Below are positions 9,118-13,807 of a stretch of DNA of 13,807 nt, one piece after another. The notes beneath the pieces are model-generated. The model was not told the DNA's origin and did not search any database. It saw only the letters and a list, made by a program, of their open reading frames with translations. The DNA comes from Emmonsiellopsis sp. PD_33 (Eukaryota; Ascomycota; Eurotiomycetes; Onygenales; Ajellomycetaceae). Numbering within the stretch: position 1 is the stretch's first letter; every line of letters begins with the position of its first letter. The stretch is from positions 1-13,807 of the forward strand of contig JANTQF010000556.1 of the NCBI GenBank assembly GCA_032988165.1. The letters are read 5' to 3'. The translations under genes were made by a program, and so were the position numbers.

Positions 9118-10860
9118 CCATAAAACGAACAGACCGGTACGAATCACATTCCTCCCGAGACTCCCCAACACATGCACATGCACAGACATATGCACACGAT
9201 AAATTCGGTTTGGTGTCATCTTCTTCCTTCTCCTTCACTTCGACGGGCTCCTGGATCGCTCCTGTTAGACGTGGTATAAAGAAATGATCCTATGCATTTT
9301 ATTTCTCTTCTTACCAGTATCTAGTTCCCCTACGCATGCATGCCGCCAACGCCCTCCTCGAAAAATGACTCCGTTCGCCGCTATCTGTGCGGAATGAACT
9401 CTCCTGACTCACTGTCGTCCCGTGGTACAGCAATTCGCCATCAAGAACGATGCGGGTCTTTTTATAAGGATTCCTGCTCAATCCTTGTAATGATTATGGG
9501 AAGGTCTACTATTGAATATTCACTCCCTGTTGGAACCCCCTCCAACTTTGCAAATCAATCACGCACCACACGCATCGCTTCGCTCAGTTACCGGCGAAAT
9601 CGGAGCGCTCTTTTAGGAAGATGCCATCCGACTAAGGTCACAAGCGAATCCCGCGAAGCATGCCTCCTTATTTATGTGGAGAATACAATCATTAAAACCC
9701 CATATGAGCAAAGATAAAATGTCTTATCCCCTCATCCATAAAGATATCTAATACTTGGTAATAAATAGAACAATGAAATATTTCACCCTGCTCCCCATAG
9801 AGGTTTCTATCCCCATCACCACCCTCAGTGTGTACAAATTCAGAGTACTATCTAAGAAGATATCACCTAACGCAGAACACAAGGCACCATGTCAGGCCTC
9901 CCCTGAAGTACGTAAGCCATCTGAAGGATGCTGAGGATACAATCAATCTAAGACTCCAGACAAGCAGGGATAAATTCCCCTGCGAAAGGAAACTTCCATA
10001 AATATGTCTGATACTCTGGAGCAAACGAAAACGATGAAATGGATGAGAATATATTTAGTTCAGGTTCAGGTTTGTGTCATTGGATTTATTGCAGATCAGG
10101 GAGGCTTTGAATAGGGTATATTTTGCCTAGGATTTTAGCTCTATCTACCAGGAGCGCATAAGCGTTTTTTTCTGCGCGCCAGCTAACCACATAGCCGTGA
10201 AAAGGGGGTTATATTTATATTTGCACTGTAGAGTGCTAGGTTGGATTAAGTGGGTATGTAACCCCTACCCCTGACATTGTTAGCTTTACTGAAAGCAATT
10301 ACATAGAGAGTGAGAGGTTGAAATGATATCTTGATGTGATAATACAGTCAGGAGGAGACTAATCATAGGAGACGGATATATATACACGGATATATATACG
10401 AGCGAGGAAGGCAGTAGAAGATTGATTATGTAGCGGTGCCATGAGGTTTAGAAATGTTAAACTTTAGATTCGTCCAAGACAGAATGAATAGTAGTCTCAT
10501 CACATCAAATTTTTGAACTGAGGCCTTGTGAAATAATGCAATTTCCAAACTTCCAGATATTCGCAAAAGCATAGTTGCCGGCGCAAGTTAATTCCAGTTC
10601 AACCAATTCCATCATTTCATAATCTAGGTGATGTCTGGAAAGTAGAAAGTAATGCAGTGACATAGCAATACGTGGATAGGTATCTGATATCATATCTGGG
10701 CATTGTCCACAGTCAAGGTCCTAAAAGATTTTGCGACTTCATTCTAGAAGGCAGGGCGTGATTATTGTATTGTGGTGACAATGTTGGACGCCGTCAGCCG
10801 CACCATAAGAAATCATGCACGGCAAGCCGAGGTTTCAGGGGAGATGCCATATTGGACATT
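9118..10860. other. Intergenic AT-rich stretch without a supported gene
   Basis: About 1.7 kb. The 9720-10750 part is clearly AT-richer than the flanks. Frames at 9340-9717 (+) and 10505-10693 (-) are short and have no recognisable domain. It contains a 14-bp tandem repeat (10372-10399), a hairpin near 10224-10237 and a GGGGTTA/TAACCCC inverted pair, possibly worn-down mobile-element sequence. No transposase motif is visible. Confidence 0.5.
10372..10399. repeat. Tandem duplication of ACGGATATATATAC
   Basis: Two exact head-to-tail copies of a 14-mer, at 10372-10385 and 10386-10399, in AT-rich sequence. It looks like a simple slippage duplication; no function is inferred. Confidence 0.8.
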
Positions 10861-11118
10861 TCGTAAGGGGGGGAGAAGCAGCAAGTTCATGGATGGTCGT
10901 CGTTTTCTGCCGCATTCTGCCGCCTCTCACCGCCAAGACGTCTATTAAATCACATGACCTAGAATCCACGCTAAGCCGGATCGGTAAGCGAGCCGGCGGG
11001 CGAAACCCACACAAAACAACCTCCAGCCCAAACCGCCCTCACGGTCCAGCACTCCCCTCCGACATCAACATCAACCTCCATCACGTCTTGAGCATTTACA
11101 GTGCCCCAGACCGTCAGG
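10861..11118 (+). promoter_or_regulatory. Probable promoter and 5' leader of the eL39 gene
   Basis: A TATTAAAT element at 10943-10950 is followed at once by CACATGAC (10951-10958), then C-rich leader-like sequence to the ATG. From about 10957 to the start codon there is no other ATG on the + strand. A donor-like GGTAAGC at 10982 and an acceptor-like TTACAG ending at 11101 could bound a leader intron, common in ribosomal protein genes, but this cannot be decided from sequence alone. Confidence 0.4.
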
Positions 11119-11676
11119 ATGCCGGTGAGTTCATCAATCCGACCCCAGTGAAAAAAAAATCTCCCGAGCAGCGGTTTCGCGAAATCTCGAAGCAGAAAGC
11201 TAATGTCGAATTCGATATACAGAGCCAAAAATCCTTCCGCACCAAGCAGAAGCTTGCCAAAGCTCAGAAGCAGAACCGTCCCATCCCCCAGTGGATTCGT
11301 CTGCGGACCAACAACACCATCAGGTAAATTTTGATCCTTTTTCTATCTATGGGGATTCTGTGAGGGGTGGAATCGGGATTGGATTGGGGGGGCAGTGCGA
11401 AGGAAGCTGTGGATGAAAATTTTGGAATGGAGTGAAAGAGACAAGGGAAGGGAGATGGGACATCAATCCGCGCAACCGAACGACCATCGAGTCTACAAAC
11501 ACGAACCCGAACAAAATTGATATGTCCCACGAAAGAGGAGGAACATGGACCACACAAATCGCAAAGGCAAAACCAATGAACAAGAGCAAAATAGCTAACG
11601 GGGACCCCTTTTCTTCCTATAATACAGATACAACGCCAAGCGGAGACACTGGCGCAAGACTCGTCTCGGCATCTAG
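11119..11676 (+). CDS. rpl39: 60S ribosomal protein eL39 (L39), 51 residues, three exons
   Basis: eL39 is a very small basic protein of the large cytosolic ribosomal subunit, located in the wall of the peptide exit tunnel. Exons are 11119-11124, 11223-11323 and 11628-11676: 156 nt, 51 residues plus TAG, exactly the family length. The product starts MPSQKSFRTKQKLAKAQKQN, continues through RPIPQWIRLRTNNTIRY and ends HWRKTRLGI, an almost unmistakable eL39. The first coding exon is just ATG CCG, so a naive ORF search misses the true start. The ATG has A at -3. It is a single housekeeping gene, unrelated to its neighbours. Confidence 0.97.
11125..11222 (+). other. Intron 1 of the eL39 gene (98 bp)
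   Basis: The donor is GTGAGT right after ATG CCG, a GCTAATG branch-like site is at 11199-11205, and the acceptor is ATACAG. Phase is 0. Removal joins Met-Pro to Ser-Gln-Lys-Ser, the conserved eL39 N-terminus. The intron is open in the exon-2 frame, which yields a misleading 170-codon ORF starting at 10815. Confidence 0.95.
11324..11627 (+). other. Intron 2 of the eL39 gene (304 bp)
   Basis: The donor is GTAAAT, a GCTAACG branch site is at about 11594-11600, and the acceptor is ATACAG. Phase is 2, splitting the Arg36 codon AG/A. It is long for a fungal intron. Its left half is G-rich and its right half A/C-rich. I looked for box C/D or H/ACA snoRNA signatures, as ribosomal protein introns often host them, and found none that convinced me. 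Confidence 0.95.
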
Positions 11677-12480
11677 ATTCTTCGGAGCGAACGACACCCC
11701 AGACACGACACTCTGCGCCCTGACCTCCTTTTCTTCCCCCCAGCGTGTGTTTTCCGAAGTTCAACTATTTTCCATCTGGACATATTCTCCCCCCGCAATG
11801 CGCTTGACGGTTTCACGAACATGCAGCCATTTTATTTACGAGCAACTAGACAGCCCGCCGGCTTGATGGGGGCTGTTTGTTAGATGAATGGGGAGGGATA
11901 TATCTGGGAATTGTTGGCTATGAATGTTTTTTTTTATTTACGGGCGCACACGAAACGGTCTTTCATTTTCCGAAACGGCAGATCGAACAACAATACAACT
12001 CAAACTGAGGGGAGCGAGGAAAAAAGAAGTGATATCTACGATATCCATTTGGTCAGGGGGAAACGTGGAGTGTCGTGGCTGGGGTTATGAAATGAATGGA
12101 ATGGGGCGATGGAAGGGCAGTTGATGTTGACAATGCATTGCTTCTAGCTTCTTTTTTTTCTTCCTCTTTTATCCTGAATCTGATGTATACGAGCCGAAAT
12201 ACAAAATGGGGTTTTCCTTTTTCGCTCCCTCGCCCGCTCGATTGCCCATCTTTTAAATCTCATGCATGCATGCCAGCCAGCCGTTGCCGAACGAACCACC
12301 GCCTTGGTTACATGTTATCTTGACCTCTTTATCTCCCTTATTTCTTCAGCAAGCTACTGATTGATTGACCCATAACCCGCGCCACTGCACCCGACAAAAG
12401 GGGTGAAGTTATTCCCAGACACGTCTCAGCCGCCCGGGCCCTCCTCCCCCGACCCTTATCTCGAGATATAACGCTCGCTA
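11677..12480. other. eL39 3' flank and intergenic DNA
   Basis: The first few hundred bases should contain the eL39 3' UTR and poly(A) site, though no textbook AATAAA signal stands out. The rest has only short, unrecognisable frames and a small GCATGCATGC repeat near 12263. Confidence 0.5.
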
Positions 12481-12489
12481 GAGTGGACG

Positions 12490-12700
12490 TACCCCATCCC
12501 ATCCCTCTCCCTCCCTCCATCCATCCATCCCTATCAATCAAAATTTATAAAGAAACCTTCCCTCTTCTTCTATCCCGCACTACCTGCCTACCTATCTACC
12601 TCCTATCCCCTGACAGACAGACAAACAAACAAAGCCCACGCAAACCCGCCCCGGGGCTCCCTCCCCTCCCCTCCCAAAAAGCGATGTATATGTAAACCGC
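12490..12700 (+). promoter_or_regulatory. Candidate promoter of a rightward gene beyond the window
   Basis: CT-rich sequence with a short (CCAT)n run at about 12517-12530 is followed by a TTTATAAA-type box at 12545-12552, then strong pyrimidine tracts (12558-12620). TATA-like box plus CT tract is a common fungal core-promoter arrangement. No ORF follows, so the transcript would need a long, probably intron-bearing leader running to the window's end. This is inference from composition. Confidence 0.3.
12659..12675 (-). other. Predicted G-quadruplex motif with single-base loops (minus strand)
   Basis: C-runs at 12659-12661, 12663-12666, 12668-12671 and 12673-12675 are each separated by one T, so the minus strand reads as four G-runs with 1-nt loops, the most stable quadruplex class. 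The + strand could form an i-motif. Confidence 0.6.
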
Positions 12701-12875
12701 AACCATATTTCGTTTACGTATATGCATGCATACGTTAGTTGCCTATGGAAGCATGCAGCCAGCCGGCGCCCCATCCATCTATGTTTAGACATCAACCAAC
12801 ACCCACCACATGATAAAAACGTCTGCCATATTAACATTCCGCAAATTTCCATTCCATCCCACTTTTTCCTCCTTC

Positions 12876-12891
12876 TTTTATATATATAAAA
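12876..12891. repeat. 16-bp perfect AT palindrome at the edge of an A-rich tract
   Basis: TTTTATATATATAAAA equals its own reverse complement. It begins a stretch to about 12931 that is almost wholly A and T. It could act as a TATA element or simply be low-complexity DNA. Confidence 0.6.
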
Positions 12892-13022
12892 AAAAAGTAT
12901 TAAATAATAAATAAAAATAAAATAATAAATAGAATTCCGTCTGGTTTTAACTAAAAACCTCTGAACTAAATAACATAAAACCAATTTCAACCCCCCCCCT
13001 TACTTCATCTTCCATCCTTTCT

Positions 13023-13056
13023 CCCCCTTCTCCCTCCCCCTCTCCCCTTCTTCCCC
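13023..13056 (-). other. Second C-rich, quadruplex-capable tract (G-rich on minus strand)
   Basis: C-runs at 13023-13027, 13032-13034, 13036-13040, 13044-13047 and 13053-13056 are separated by loops of 4, 1, 3 and 5 bases, meeting the G3+N1-7 pattern on the minus strand. A run of nine C lies just before it, at 12991-12999. Pattern only. Confidence 0.55.
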
Positions 13057-13291
13057 AAACGAAAGGAGGTTACCTATATACGTTTTCCCTTTTTTACTCC
13101 ACTACGGAGTATGTATATGAAGCATAAAGCGAATGAAAAGCAGGTAGGTACTAGAAGGTAGATACTAGGTACTAGGGAGGCAAACGAGAGAGGGTTAATA
13201 TACATTCTAATGTGAATATATATACAAGAAAACTGTTTCATCTCCTACTGACATGAATATCCCGCATCCATCCATCCAAGCATGGCTCTTC

Positions 13292-13356
13292 TCCTCCTCC
13301 TCCTCCTCCTCCGATGGCGATGGCGAATGGCGAATGACGATGGCGATGGCGATGAG
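13292..13356. repeat. Compound microsatellite: (TCC)7 followed by imperfect (GATGGC)n
   Basis: Seven TCC units (13292-13312) run directly into GATGGC units at 13313 and 13319, variants with an inserted A at 13325-13338, then two more perfect units to 13350 and a decaying GATGAG end. It lies outside any supported coding frame. Confidence 0.8.
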
Positions 13357-13625
13357 ATGATGACGAGGACGGGAATGGACGAAGACGGGACCGGACGGCC
13401 CGGGAAGAGCAGGAATCAAAAACATAAAAAATAAAACCAAAGAACCTTATATACGGAGTAGATGAAAGCGTAACTTTAAACAAAAAACGCAAGCTCATCC
13501 ATGAAACAAAACAAAAACACTTAACTACCTGCCTGCCGCACCAGCCCGCCCTCAAACCCAAACCCATACCTATCTACCTACCTATCTACCTAACACAAGC
13601 GAATGAATGAACGAACTTACCCATC

Positions 13626-13659
13626 GAAGAGAGAAAAGAAGAAAGAAAGAAAAGAAAGG
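13626..13659. repeat. 34-base uninterrupted polypurine tract
   Basis: All 34 bases on the + strand are A or G, made of GAAA-like units, with further purine-rich sequence to about 13708. Such tracts can form triplex DNA and are frequent in fungal leaders; no specific function is claimed. Confidence 0.7.
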
Positions 13660-13718
13660 TAAAATATGAAAGAGGAAGTAAGAAAGCAGGAAAAAAGAAA
13701 AAAAAGGGCCAAAGGTAA

Positions 13719-13756
13719 AACAAAACAGCCAACATAACCTTAACAAAACAGCCAAC
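13719..13756. repeat. 15-bp direct repeat AACAAAACAGCCAAC
   Basis: Exact copies lie at 13719-13733 and 13742-13756, with a 23-base period; bases on both sides differ. It sits just upstream of the apparent splice acceptor at the window end. Confidence 0.75.
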
Positions 13757-13788
13757 GCCCCTCTGTATTGTATCATATCATATTGTAT

Positions 13789-13807
13789 TCCTTTTTTTTT
13801 CTTTCAG
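13789..13807 (+). other. Apparent 3' splice site at the right edge of the window
   Basis: The window ends with a T-rich run broken by one C and followed by CAG, a textbook fungal acceptor. A CTTAAC branch-like site lies at 13738-13743 and a donor-like CAG/GTAGGT at 13141-13149. I infer an intron, probably in the leader of a rightward gene, whose next exon starts at the first base beyond the window. Confidence 0.35.

Noticed and set aside
9340..9717. 125-codon + strand frame
   Set aside because: Composition is Ser/Arg-rich without any domain, the context is AT-rich intergenic DNA, and no splice signals extend it.
10238..10270. A-box-like TGGATTAAGTGG suggesting a tRNA
   Set aside because: No GGTTCGANNCC-type B box follows within 60 bases and no acceptor stem can be paired.
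10815..11327. 170-residue + strand ORF ending in the eL39 sequence
   Set aside because: Only its C-terminus is real (exon 2). The rest is leader plus retained intron 1; splicing from the ATG at 11119 gives the exact 51-residue family length.
11264..11866. Open frames on both strands across eL39 intron 2 and exon 3
   Set aside because: They cross well-supported splice sites and show no recognisable protein.
12483..13567. Short frames over microsatellite and CT-rich DNA
   Set aside because: Products are low-complexity (Pro/Ser/Leu runs) produced by simple repeats rather than coding selection.

Overview
The window is nuclear DNA of a filamentous ascomycete, most likely an Aspergillus/Penicillium-type Eurotiales fungus. 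The evidence is short spliceosomal introns with GT..AG ends and fungal branch sites (a perfect TACTAAC in one), an Mdr1/Pmd1-type ABC transporter close to the Aspergillus form, a fungal-type family 26 glycosidase, and a 51-residue ribosomal protein eL39 in three exons. No bacterial genes, rRNA, tRNA, CRISPR array or intact transposon was found. The species cannot be fixed by eye.

Layout: (1) about 88-812 (+), the 3' part of a GH26 beta-mannanase-like gene; its N-terminal exons lie left of the window. (2) 813-1599, a convergent intergenic stretch with a G-rich, quadruplex-capable tract right after the GH26 stop. (3) 1600-5835 (-), a complete full-size ABC multidrug exporter, three exons, 1362 residues. 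(4) 5836-11118, a 5.3-kb gap that is long for such a genome. Its left end holds the exporter's leader and upstream region, with several palindromic factor-type sites. Its middle holds one weak unidentified reading frame (8628-8957, -). Its right end holds AT-rich sequence, small repeats and the promoter of the next gene. (5) 11119-11676 (+), a complete eL39 gene with a first coding exon of only 6 bases. (6) 11677-13807, about 2.1 kb without a supported gene: CT-rich tracts, microsatellites, two C-rich quadruplex-capable tracts, and a final polypyrimidine-CAG that reads like a 3' splice site. This probably is the promoter and leader of a rightward gene starting just past the window.

The genes do not form a pathway or a recognisable cluster: one is a secreted-type plant-cell-wall enzyme, one a membrane exporter, one a housekeeping ribosomal protein. 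No new multi-gene system is evident. The observations most worth a second look are the abrupt strand-composition switch inside the GH26 frame, the G-quadruplex candidates, the ATG-free exporter leader with palindromic sites upstream of it, and the unexplained 5-kb gap.
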